Below the pieces are notes generated by a model. That model saw only the letters and a program-made list of their open reading frames with translations. It was not told where the DNA came from and ran no database searches. Of a DNA stretch of 64,000 nt, positions 41,190 through 51,457 are shown one piece after another. The stretch covers positions 38,685,039 to 38,749,038 of the forward strand of contig CM064518.1 in assembly GCA_032716605.1 (NCBI GenBank), written 5' to 3'. Every line of letters begins with the position of its first letter. Position 1 is the first letter of the stretch. A program made the translations under genes and the position numbers. The stretch comes from Paralithodes platypus. Its lineage: Eukaryota > Arthropoda > Malacostraca > Decapoda > Lithodidae.

Positions 41190-42783
41190 TTGTTTTGTCT
41201 ATGTGATTGAGGGAGGCAAAAGGCATAACTGCCTATAGCGAGTGCCTCCCCCATAGTTGAAAGAGTGACAAGGCCAAAATCAAGGGACGTTCGAGCCAAA
41301 ATGCCTGGACACACGGAGTTTGAAGCAATTTAAGTCATAGGAAGAGGGAAAGACTGATTCTGGGAGAGAGTTCCAGAGCTCAGATGTTGAGTAGAAGAAA
41401 GTTTGAGAGTAACGTTTCACTCTTGGGTTGGAGAGTAGGGGTGGGATTGAGTTGCAAGACGGGTACCACGTGCCCTACGTAAAGGAGGTGGTATGCACTG
41501 GGATAGCTCTGAGGAACACTGATTATTATAGTAGCGATAGAATAGCGAGAGAGATGCAACATTGCGGCAGAGAGAGAGAGATTGCAGAGAGTTGGTGAGT
41601 GGACGGGAGTTAATGATACGAAAGGCCTTCCTTTCAACTTTGTCTAGGAGAGCGGTGTGAGAGGAACCTCCCCACACATGTGAACAATACTCAATACAAG
41701 GGCGCACTATGCCCCTGTACAGAGCAAGAAGCTGTGCAGGGGAAAAGAACCCCCTAAGGCGGTTGAGCACACCCAGCTTCTGGGAGGCTGCCTTAGCAAG
41801 ACTGGTAATATGGTCCTTCCAAATGAGAGCAGAAGAAAAAGAGACACCAAGAATATTGAGAGAAGATGAAGGGTTGGTTTTTGTATTGTTGAAGAATAAG
41901 GGATAGTCCGCTGGGAGATCCTGACGGGTAGATAGATGGAGAAATTGGGTTTGGAAGCATTAAAGTTAACAAGGTTTTCTCTGCCCCAATTGGAAATAGT
42001 ATTTAGATCAGAATTTAAGAGTTCTATGGCTTCATTACGTTTGTCCTTGAGGGATTGCTGGCTGGGGCGTTCTGAAAAACTAATGGAGTAGTGTAAGGTT
42101 GAGTCGTCTGCGTATGAATGGATGGGAATTAAGGTACAGTTAAGGAGATCATTTATAAAAATTAGAAAGAGAATAGGAGATAGGACAGACCCCTGAGGAA
42201 CACCGGAGTTTATAGGGTGAGGAAGTGAACAATGGCCGTCCACAACCGCAGCTATGGAACGGCCGGAAAGGAAATTAGAGACAAAGGCACAGATGGAGGG
42301 ATAGAAACCGAAGGAGGGTAGTTTAGAAATTAAAGATTTATGCCAGACTCTATCGAAGGCTTTTGATATGTCTAGTGCAATAGAAAAAGTCTCACCGAAG
42401 TCCCGAAAGGAGGATGACCAAGAGTTAGTAAGATATGAAAGAAGATCACCAGTAGAGCGACCCTTAAGGAAGCCATATTGGCGATCTGAGAGCAGATTAT
42501 GAGAAGAGAAATGCTTAAGAAATTTGGAAGCAAGAATAGTTTCAAAAACTTTAGAAAGACAAGAGATAAGAGCAATTGGACGATAGTTGGAGGGTTGAGA
42601 GCGGTCACCCTTCTTTGGGACAGGTTGAATGTGAGCAAACTTCCAGCATGAAGGGAAGACGTTAGAGGATAGACAGAGACGAAAGAGTTTGCCTAGGCAA
42701 ACGGAAGCACAGTTTTTGAGAACAACAGGAGGAACACCGTCCGGACCTTACGCCTTATTAGTGTTAAGCCCAGAGAGGGTATA
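41190..42783 (-). pseudogene. jockey-like LINE F, RT to 3' end, disabled
   Basis: Minus strand in order: LNTNKA, an in-frame TAA (42748-42750), GPDGVPPVVLKNCASVCLG, WKFAHIQPVPKKGDRS, NYRPIALISCLSKVFETIL, RQYGFLKGRSTGDLLSYLTN, ALDISKAFDRVWHKSL, INSGVPQGSVLSPILFLIF, SYADDSTLHY and LLNSDLNTISNW. A frameshift follows near 41930, then LNRLRGFFSPAQLLALYRG, IVRPCIEYCSHVWGGSSHTA and CRNVASLSLFYRYYNNQCS. RT Asp residues are retained (LDISKAFD, YADD), but stops and frameshifts kill it. The endonuclease is lost by 5' truncation near 42783. The 3' UTR (41200-41415) matches 14310-14607. Confidence 0.85.
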
Positions 42784-44613
42784 AAGTTATGTACCAAATA
42801 ATAAGTGTGGTTGATGTTAGTAAAATCTAATTACTTACTCATATCTACCAAATGATACCATCTCATTAATATATGTTTCGAACTAAAACCGAATTATATT
42901 GTGTTGATCTCCACTATAAGCTGCGAGAGGCATAGCACCATTAGCTATATTATGTAAAAAAAAAATCTGTTTATTTATTAGGAGATAAAGATTAGTCTAC
43001 TTCCACGATCAACACATTAGTGTTCTACTACCTGAGTTGTTAAAAGGTTAAGCCGTTAAACACATTTAGATAGGCCTAACTAGCGAAATATAAATATTTT
43101 CATTGATAGCCTTTGGAAAATATTGATACATGAATGATAACTAATGCATGTAAGAATTTAAATAAATTTGAATGGCAAGATTCCTCTTATTACAAATATC
43201 TTGACTGTAACTTGGAAATAGTTTATATACATTCCAGTAAGAAGTTTTTAAAGCTGTTTCAACAGTATATTAACGGACTGATTTTGTATCATTAGGGGGT
43301 CATAGAGATCTAAGGGAATATAGCACCAGAGGCAAAGGCTGAAGTTGGAGTGTTTGGTATTGAGTTAAAACCCAAGATCGAGGACTTGTGAACACTACTC
43401 GGAAAGTCCTTGATGATGAGGCCAGGAAAGTTACATGTAACTTTGGAAAGGAGACAAGAGTTCATAATGAGTTAACTTCATTCAAGAGCTGAACTGGTAG
43501 AAGATGTAATACACTGTTGTTGTTGTTGTTCAACCCGCAGTGTCAATGATCGATAACACTGTAACTATGGAGGAAGCCGACTGCATCAATATGCCGACTA
43601 GAGGTACTTTATTCCACTTATGTTGTGTTCGTGTCTGTGTGCTGCCATTGCTGTGTAGTCTGAACATATGTGTGTTACTGTATGGAATGTAGTCTGGCAG
43701 TGTAAACATGTGCCGGCTATCGATTTGTCTAACCGGTGTTGGTATGCTCTGAGTGATGGGTGGTGTCCACAGCGTAGTTTATTATGTTTAGTTGGGCCTC
43801 TGAGCCATGAATGTGTGGTAAAGGTTGGTCAAGGACATTATTGGGACCTAGATAATCTAGTGTTCGCTGTGTGATGATTGAGAGGATGTGCTTGGTTAAG
43901 TTATGGGGGGATGGTGTTGTGTACTGTGTTGTAGTACTGTTCTGGTGTGTTTGTTATGTATCTGGGTGTTGGTTTCTCATGTAGTGTGATGGGTGTTGTG
44001 GGCTCTGTTTTGCTACTGCTATGTACTGTGTACCTCGCATGTCTAAGTGTTTGTGGAAGCGGATTATCTTGGTTTCTGCCTGTAAGTGTTCTATAGGTGT
44101 TGTCTGTGTGATGACTGATGGTGTGTAGTGCAATGTAAATACTGGTTGTTTACATTACTAGTTTAATTATAATATAATGTCAAAGCTTCTTTAAATGGAC
44201 GCTTATAAGCGGTATATATTCGAGTCGTGGTAGCAGGAATAATAAAACTAAAGTAGGAGCAGATCGAATAATTTCCGTAATATATGTTTGATGTAGTAAT
44301 TTGATAAATAATATGCTTTCATGTGGTTTGTATAATTGTGTGTCGTAATTTTTGAAGTTTTTACATGTTTCAACTTGTTTGGCACCTCTTGTATAACGTT
44401 CACTATTTTCTGTTAATTAATGTACTTGAAATATGACAAACAACGTGTCATAGTAACTGTTCGATGTGTTAGTAACGGGAATACAATGTCGAAAATAACT
44501 TAACTTTGGATTTATTAGTTGTAATAAAATTAGCTAAAATAATAATGCTAACACATATATTTGTCTTCTTTAAATAACCATTAGCTATTGAGCAAATATT
44601 GTTTACGTATTAG
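42784..44613. other. Spacer with T/G-rich section
   Basis: (TTG)n at 43514-43530. 43590-44150 is markedly TG-rich on the plus strand with no repeat phase. The frame at 43668-43874 has no recognisable motif. Confidence 0.5.
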
Positions 44614-44873
44614 GGTTGGTGTGGTGGAGCGATCTTGCTACTGGACTAGTAATCTTTAAGTTCCCGAGTTCAAATCCCGATGTGTCAATGGGAAGACATT
44701 ATCGGGATGAAAGGTTTGCTTTGCTTGATCTCAGTGTATTACCACAAATCCCACCGACATGCCATAAAACTGCCCTCGTTGTTTCCAATATACATTAGGG
44801 TTGTATGATTATTCCCATTCTCATTATTTGCAATGGAGAGCAGAGCCTAGCGAGTGAGAAAAATAAACAGTGG
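44614..44873 (+). mobile_element. tRNA-headed SINE family S1 (copy 1, tail-less)
   Basis: The head reads 'gtgtggtggagcgatcttgc', then 'actggactagtaatc', then a B-box GAGTTCAAATCC (44666-44677). It is followed by the S1 body 'gtcaatgggaaga.attat.gggatg' and '.tgtattacca' up to 'atgattattcccattctcatt'. It is shorter than the copies at 46685 and 50964 and lacks poly(A). Confidence 0.75.
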
Positions 44874-45438
44874 CGTCTGAGATTTATATCAATTTAATCA
44901 TCATAAGATTCAACTCAAGTAATGTAGTAAAGTAGATTATTTGCTACTTATCCGTCGCCAGAACCAAGCAGTTGAAAATAACATAATTAACTAAAATACT
45001 ACTAAAATGAAGGAAAACATTAATATATAAAGACGAAGAAGCAAGAAAGTAAGAAGAATTGGCAAAATAAATACACGGAACAACATAAAACGAAACCTTA
45101 ACATAACGAAGAAAACAGCACGAACTATTATGATAACAAGCTATGGCATGATTTACTACAAACATTAGACAAGTATTTTGATAATTTAGATCTGACAATA
45201 AACTGCCCTAATCAAGATTGCTAATTATTTACATACCAATTGTATTCTAAATTAAACTATACATCTGTGTGTGTGTGCGTGCGTGTGTGTTTGACTATTT
45301 AATGTTTGAAAGTTATTTAAGGACATTAATTGACTGGACAAACTTTTCCAAAAATAGATGTGTTTTTTATGTTTAATAACTATTCCATTGCAAACATAAC
45401 TAAGGTGGTGGCCATTTCTGAATCGTCTAATTTTTTAC

Positions 45439-45441
<3 letters not shown>
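44874..45441. other. Spacer
   Basis: (GT)n at about 45267-45291. Nothing else recognised. Confidence 0.45.

Positions 45442-45508
<67 letters not shown>
45442..45508. repeat. (AG)n microsatellite
   Basis: A pure array of about 66 bp. Confidence 0.95.
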
Positions 45509-45511
<3 letters not shown>

Positions 45512-45883
45512 GAGAAGATAACATTCGGCAATAAGATCCTGAGCAGAAAATAACCCAGAAATAGTAGTGCATGTAAACTAGCGCATTGTGTTATGTCACC
45601 CATGAGCGAAAAAACTATCTGTTCGCATATTGTTTGATAAACACCGGCGAACAAAAGTTGAAACTGATTGATTGGTCCTACAAAAAGAAAACATAGCTAA
45701 ACATAAAACTAATATAACATTTTGTGTATGCTCCTGGATGATTTATATACTGTATGTGTGCTTTCAATAAATGCGTCTTTACATTATGTGTGTTTCCGTG
45801 TACAATGTTAGTCCGGGTGGAAGGTTAACACAGAAAGGAAAGCAACTGAGGTGCTGTAAGTGCAGCCTGTGCTAGCAGTGTGC

Positions 45884-46285
45884 AGGGAACCGTTATACAG
45901 GTAGGGAAGGAACAGTTACACAGGTGTACAAGGAATAGTTACACAGGAGTGGAGGAAACTGTTCCACAGGTATGCAGGAAACATTTACACAGGTGTGGAG
46001 GGAAATGTTACACAGGTGTAGAAAATACAGTTACGCAGGTGTGGAAAGAACAGTTAAATAGGTGTGGAAGGAACAGTTTAACAGGTGTGGAAGTAACAGT
46101 TACATAGCTGTGGAAGGAACAGTTGCAAAGGTGTGGACAGTACAGTGACTCAGGTGTGGACAAATTAGTTACACAGATGGCGATGGAACAGTTACACAGG
46201 TGTGCAGGGAGCAGTTATATAGTTGTGGAGGGAACATAATCACAGGTATGCATGGAACAGTTACCCAGGTTTGGAGGGAAAAATT
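45884..46285 (+). repeat. 23-bp minisatellite, about 17 degenerate units
   Basis: Consensus around CAGTTACACAGGTGTGGAAG, recurring every 23 bp (unit starts at 45915, 45938, 45961, 45984, 46007 and so on). Units differ from each other by several substitutions. The plus frame 45880-46107 (TVTQV / GVE repeats) is the translation of this array and not evidence of a gene. Confidence 0.9.
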
Positions 46286-46623
46286 AAGACAAAAAGATAG
46301 ACCCTTGACAAAATATATTAACACGTTATCGGGCCAAAGTTGTCTGTTTATTTCGGTCTAACATGGGCCTTAGTTGTGACTGGCTCTGGTACAGTTGGAT
46401 ATTTGTCACTGCCTCAATCTGACCGTGGCATTTGAAAACTGGAGATTGTTGCTGGGTAAATCCCTATTAATTCTACCACTTGTACTAGCGGGGGATATGC
46501 TTAATTTTCCTAACTAACCAATAAATCATATACAGTATATCTCAACCTAACCTAATATTGTATGTATGGCCAAAACCAACCTGTAACCGCTACCATAATC
46601 TAAGCAAATCTAACATATATACA

Positions 46624-46624
<1 letters not shown>
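46286..46624. other. Spacer
   Basis: No gene or repeat copy recognised. Confidence 0.4.
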
Positions 46625-46672
<48 letters not shown>

Positions 46673-46684
46673 GGTATATATATA
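46625..46684. repeat. (AT)n array at the tail of a SINE
   Basis: An AT array interrupted by CCGG. It directly abuts the poly(A) end of the minus-strand SINE at 46685 and so probably grew from that tail. Confidence 0.9.
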
Positions 46685-47167
46685 TTTTTTTTTTTCTTCT
46701 ATATTCCAACTACTCCCTCTCGGGCATAGGCTGAGAACCCTTACAATCCACCGCTCAACATGGTGAAGCCCGTGAGGTCTCGTTCCAGTCTGGGGAGTTA
46801 AGACATGTAAAGCATCCATTCATGGCTCGAAGCAGCTCATCTCTGAAGCCGCTGGTTGCTTCGTTCAAGTGCTTCACTGTCTCACCCTCCAGACTCAGAC
46901 CCTCACTCTCAGAATGCCACCTATTGAGCAGTGAACTCACTAGGCATTGTCCCCCTGTAGCATATTTTGAATATGGGAATATTCATACAGTGCTATTTAA
47001 TCTGGGAACAATGAGGGTATTTTTTTGGCATTTCGGTGGGCTTTGTGGTAATGCACTGATACTAGGTACAGCACAAATGCAATCCCAATAATATCTTCCC
47101 ATTGACATATCGGGATTTGAACCCGGGTCCATTGGATTACCAAGCCAGTGGGAAGACCACTCCACCA
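46685..47167 (-). mobile_element. tRNA-headed SINE family S1 (copy 2, full length)
   Basis: On the minus strand it starts 'gtggtggagtggtcttcccac', then 'ctTGGTaatccaatgg' with an anticodon-loop-like CTTGGTAAT, then the B-box GGTTCAAATCC (complement of 47113-47123). The body ends '...gcccgagagggagtagttggaatata' and a poly(A) run (T-run 46685-46695). It is collinear with 50964-51452 over the whole ~480 bp. Pol III transcription from internal A and B boxes is the expected mode (family knowledge). Confidence 0.8.
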
Positions 47168-47240
47168 CTGTATATATACATATGTGTGTGTGTGTGAATG
47201 TGTGTGTGTGTATGTATGTGTGTGTGTGTGTGTATGTGAA
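47168..47240. repeat. (GT)n microsatellite
   Basis: A GT array with a few GTAT interruptions. The minus frames over it show Thr-His runs and are not genes. Confidence 0.9.
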
Positions 47241-47414
47241 AGATGATGTAGAGTTTGAATCCCAATACCCAGCCCCTCCGCTTCCTTCCTTTCTAAAATT
47301 GTGAGATGAAATATGCGGGAACATGTTGGCCTGGGACAATATTTGGTTGGATATCCCCGAACCCGGCCCAGCAAAGACAGCTGAGGGAGGGAGCCATTAT
47401 TATCTATGTCTGTC

Positions 47415-47424
<10 letters not shown>

Positions 47425-47445
<21 letters not shown>

Positions 47446-47965
47446 AGAGTTACACCGAGTTACATAGATAATCAGACCACACAGATCTTGTAGTCCCTAC
47501 CTGGTGGTCTGGCCTTAATACTACTAGAGACGGACAGATTATAGTAGAATAATAGGACAGCAAAGTAGAAGGCTCACTCCCCACGACTCCGGCTCAAAAG
47601 ATGTACCGGAAAATAGATGAAGTGTAACCTTATTGGTCAGGAAATAGATGAAGTGTAACCTTATTGGTCAGGAAATAGATGAAGTGTAACCTTATTGGTC
47701 AGGAAATAGATGAAGTGTAACCTTATTGGTCAGGAAATAGATGAAGTGTAACCTTATTGGTCAGGAAATAGATGAAGTGTAACCTTATTGGTCAGGAAAT
47801 GCCCTTAAGGAAAGTTATTATATAGGATAGAGAGAAAATAGTTGATAAGGAACTTACACTTACTGTACATACTTCCTGAATCATTCATATTTATCCGATA
47901 TCAAATGATCGCCCAGTCTCTTAAACGCATCAATTGAATTACTATCGACCACCTTCCTTGATAAA
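47425..47965 (-). pseudogene. CR1-like LINE 3' end, copy G1
   Basis: Minus strand: TLSRKVVDSNSIDAFKR and LGDHLISDKYE (47870-47960), the last ORF2 codons of a CR1-type LINE. A 3' UTR follows, ending 'ggtagggactacaagatctgtgtggtctg' (complement of 47470-47515), then CT repeats (47427-47447). The same 3' UTR motif is at 13485-13535. A 31-bp minisatellite (47610-47800) has grown inside the UTR. Confidence 0.7.
47610..47800 (+). repeat. 31-bp minisatellite, 6 units, essentially identical
   Basis: Units start at about 47610, 47641, 47672, 47703, 47734 and 47765, with a 5-bp partial at the end. Units 2-6 are identical; the first differs at its start. Each contains GTAACCTTATTGGTCAG and hence one inverted CCAAT box. 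The near-perfect identity implies recent expansion. Confidence 0.95.
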
Positions 47966-49150
47966 GTAGAGAGAGAGAGTTACATAGATATACAGACGTT
48001 CTATCTATCTATCTATTGCCCGACGCCGTGATCCCTGAAGGGGTGGCCACGAACGAACCGCCCCCATGCACCTCTGTCACCAGTCAGTCGACGCCCCTCC
48101 TCCCAACCAGCACCGCCTTCGTTCATATACTTCCTCACTCCATCCTTCCACCTCTCTTTCGGTCTACCTCTCCCTCTCTCTCCCTCCACCTCGCTTTCCA
48201 TACGTTCCATATGGCCTAACCATCTCAAGTTGTTCCTTTTCACACTTTCCAGCATATCTACCTCCACACCACACCTTCTTACTTATTAGTCTGTCTATCC
48301 CTCCATGTTACTCCGCACGCATTTCTGAAGTAATTAATTTCCACTGCTCTCACTCTTGGTCTGAGTCTCTCAACCAACGTCCATGCTTCGCTTCTGTAAG
48401 TCAGTGTCGGAATTACCATACTGTCATGCAAGGACTTCTTCACTTCCATACTGACCACCCTATTTCTTGTTACTGCTTTCAGCGTTCCTACAACCCTCTT
48501 CCCCTGTTGTACCCTCTCCCGCACTTCTTTATCCATAGTCCCATCTTTACTCAACACACTGCCCAGATACCTAAAAGATATACAGACGTTGCGGTCCCTA
48601 TTAGGCAGTCCGTACTTAATTCTAACATAGAATTAACTACTAAGTGGAAGTTAAAGACAGCAAAGCAGAAAGCTCTCTCGCTATCCAGCACTCCCTTCGA
48701 CCTTGGGTCGGCATGAAATGTATGGGGGATAAAAGGCTTCCAACAGAATGAGAACATTTATATTGGGCAATTCATAGTAAAGTACGAAGTTGAGACATAT
48801 TGTATACTACTGATACTTAACCCAACTTACCAAATAATATTATTATTTGTGTTAACATATAATATTCCAACCTCAAAAAGGATATCTAGCCTCCGTTTAT
48901 ATGTGTCGATTTGATTACGTTGTACCAATTTCTCTGGCAATTTCTGCCACTCGTTGACCATTCAACTGTAGGTGAAGAAAGTATTGTGATATCGCCCTCC
49001 TGGTTGTTTAATTTGTTCCATTTCCGCAAGTTGATGAATTATTATTGATTTTGATCAATGCCTCCACATCCATTTTGTCAAAGCCCATTAATATCTTGAA
49101 ACACTCGATTAATTCCCAGGCTCCGGTCATTTATATATTCCCGCCACCGC
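47966..49150 (-). pseudogene. CR1-like LINE relic, copy G2 (interrupted)
   Basis: Minus frames between 48890 and 49150 give CFKILMGFDKMDVEALIKIN and, further on, QLNGQRVAEIAREIGTT. These correspond to 'F.IL.GFD', the '.....WN.LP.E' region and following in CR1-type C-termini. Its 3' UTR (48591-48720) resembles 47450-47610 ('acagcaaag.agaa.gctc'), and its 3' end is the CT-rich run at 47967-47980. It is broken by the RTE-like insertion at 48001-48575. Confidence 0.6.
48001..48575 (-). pseudogene. RTE-like LINE 3' portion with perfect 15-bp target duplication
   Basis: Minus frames: YLGSVLSKDGTMDKEVRER, VVSMEVKKSLHDSMVIPTLT, YRSEAWTLVERLRPRVRAVE, INYFRNACGVTWRDRQTNK, then after a frame change MLESVKRNNLRWLGHMERME, ERWKDGVRKYMNEGGAGWEE and GDRGAWGRFVRGHPF. 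The 3' tail is a TAGA repeat (48001-48016). AGATATACAGACGTT lies immediately on both sides (47986-48000 and 48576-48590). It is 5' truncated at YLGS, so it has no RT catalytic motifs. The 216-codon plus frame at 48066-48716 is antisense to it. Confidence 0.9.
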
Positions 49151-49901
49151 CCACTCCTTCATATTAGGCGCTGAATTGCCTTGTTTATACATCATGTAGC
49201 TCCATTCATACTATGAATACATTATTAAATCGAATATAATTATCACATGCCTTCATTCAGCTTGAGAATGGTGAAAGTCCAATGGTTCTACGTTGATTTT
49301 AACGTATATAATGTCACATGTTTGCATTATCTGATAAAAACTAAAAATAAAGAAATAATTGATCAATTGTACAATTGCAACTCGTTAAGAATGTTTATTG
49401 TTCGCAATGTTTCCCATACATCTCTGCCTGTCTGTCTGTCTCTCTATCGCTCTCTCTCTCTATATATACAGTGTTATCCATCTTTCCACTCTTCTTGCTA
49501 TGCTTTAATACTTATTCAAGTATACCATGTTCATGGATTCCAATTAATATTTTTAATTCACAGGACACGTAATAAAATATGGATTAAAACTCTTAACAAT
49601 TCAGATACGTATAACATAAATATATTTAATTTATGTGTAGTAACAGTAATAGGTGCCGTACAATAACTAATGCGTAACTGTTGATTGAAATGGGCACCTA
49701 TTATGATCTGATGAAAGTGGAACGCCAACACAACACTCTACGTAATCCCAACATTAGTATGTAATCAAAATGTCGCCCTATCAGCAGCTTAATTACTAAT
49801 TCATCATTCAATACTGACAGCAGCAATAATCGTACTTGCTCTAATGAAATGTGCCAGAGCATGTTTGGGCATATGGTCATTGGTATGCTCGTATATTGGA
49901 A

Positions 49902-49904
<3 letters not shown>
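49151..49904. other. Spacer
   Basis: Short (TC)n near 49440-49460. The 139-codon plus frame at 49247-49666 lacks any domain and I do not accept it. Confidence 0.45.

Positions 49905-49984
<80 letters not shown>
49905..49984. repeat. (AG)n microsatellite
   Basis: An AG array of about 79 bp. Confidence 0.95.
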
Positions 49985-49987
<3 letters not shown>

Positions 49988-50963
49988 GAGAGAAAGATTA
50001 AAGGACTAAGATACGGATGGAGTAACAGGTGGTAGAAAGGATGGAGAGAGACAGTGACCAATTAAGCACTGCCAGCCAATAGTCTTGGATATGATCGTAT
50101 CGTAACTTACTCTGGCAGAATAATCCGAACAGTGGTGCGCCCATTAAGCCAGCTTAGGAAAGAGAGGTTAGAGAGCAGCAGAGCGGACGGGAATAATATC
50201 ATCCATAAACCCCATCTATTAATTTGCTCACACCTTCACCAACCAGAACTACGGTGGATCAATATTTAGGGAAGGGCCTGGGGACAGTGTGTGTTAGTGT
50301 GTGTGTGTGTTTGTGTGTCAGGGGGGAGCTGAGGTACGCGTAGATGATGGAAAAGGTGGAGGTGGATAGAGGATAACCAAGATCTGGATTCATCAAAGTT
50401 ACCATCAACTGTATACACCATACCGAACAAAATTAAGACACCGAATGTTCAATTATGAATAACAACTGATATCACCCATTTCTTGAAAATGGAAGTTTAT
50501 TTGAATTTATTTCGTTCTTCATTGCATCGTGAATTACTAGTGTATATTACTGTAAACACTTCATACGATACTCGGTAAATCTTTCCTGCTCTGACTATTC
50601 GCACGCTGAAACCATGATTGTGAACCCCTGTCCGTGAACCCTACCGCTCTTGTGAAGCCTTATGAGATAACTAATATAGCCTTTTCTGCAAGTTACAAGA
50701 TACACTAGGCTGGTATGTCAAGGGGGGATGGGCGTATATATTTGCTCATTTATTTAGCTTTGTATTAGTTTTTAAGTTTTTAACGATGGTTCCTTGAATG
50801 TACAGACGTGAACACTACTAGCCTAACAACTACTGTATTTGGATCTGCATTAACTCAAATGAAACAGTTCAGTGTCTCTAATCTTTCAGAACTTTATAGG
50901 TTAAAGATTCAGGTGGGTTTAACTTTTCTAATGTTAATGGCTGTACATAATCTTCCTATATCA
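49985..50963. other. Spacer with (GT)n
   Basis: (GT)n at about 50288-50319. No gene. Confidence 0.45.
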
Positions 50964-51426
50964 GGGAGGTGTTACGGAGTGGTCTTGCCACTGGACTGGT
51001 AATCCAATGGACCCGGGTTCGAATCCCAATATGTCAATGGGAAGATATTATTGGGATGGAATTTGTGCTGTACCTAGTATCAGTGCATTAGCACAGCACA
51101 CCGAAATACCAAATAAATACCCTCATTGTTCCCTGATTAAATAGCATTGTATGAATATTCCCATATTCAAAAATATGCTACATGGGGGCAATGCCTAGTG
51201 AGTTAATTGTCTCAATAGGTGGCGTTCTGAGAGTGAGGGTCCGAGTTTGGAGAGTGAGACTGTGAAGCACAGAGGCGGAGCAGCTTCAGAGATGGAGTTG
51301 CTTCGAGCCGTGAGGCTTCACATGCCTCACTCCCTAGACTGGAGCGAGACCTCACGGGCCTCACCGTGTTCAGCGGTAGAGCGTAAAGGCTATCAGCCTA
51401 TGCCCGAGAGGGAGTAGTTGGAATAT

Positions 51427-51452
<26 letters not shown>
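50964..51452 (+). mobile_element. tRNA-headed SINE family S1 (copy 3, full length, poly(A))
   Basis: The head 'ggtgttacggagtggtcttgcc' covers the A-box region. It is followed by an anticodon arm with loop CTGGTAA (anticodon GGT, read as Thr) and the B-box GGTTCGAATCC (51016-51026). The body is about 390 bp, ending 'cccgagagggagtagttgg' and an A-run at 51427-51452. It matches the 46685-47167 copy throughout. Derivation from tRNA-Thr is an inference from the loop; the acceptor stem is not preserved. Confidence 0.85.

Positions 51453-51457
<5 letters not shown>

Noticed and set aside
45880..46107. 75-codon frame with TVTQV repeats, resembling a repeat protein
   Set aside because: It is the translation of a 23-bp minisatellite; 23 is not a multiple of 3 and the frame does not persist through the array.
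46983..47374. Two overlapping minus frames of 118 and 125 codons
   Set aside because: They run through the (GT)n array and the SINE head; composition is His/Thr-repeat driven.
48066..48716. 216-codon plus frame
   Set aside because: It is antisense to the RTE-like LINE fragment at 48001-48575 and crosses its boundary.
49247..49666. 139-codon plus frame
   Set aside because: No motif, AT-biased composition, and a (TC)n segment inside.
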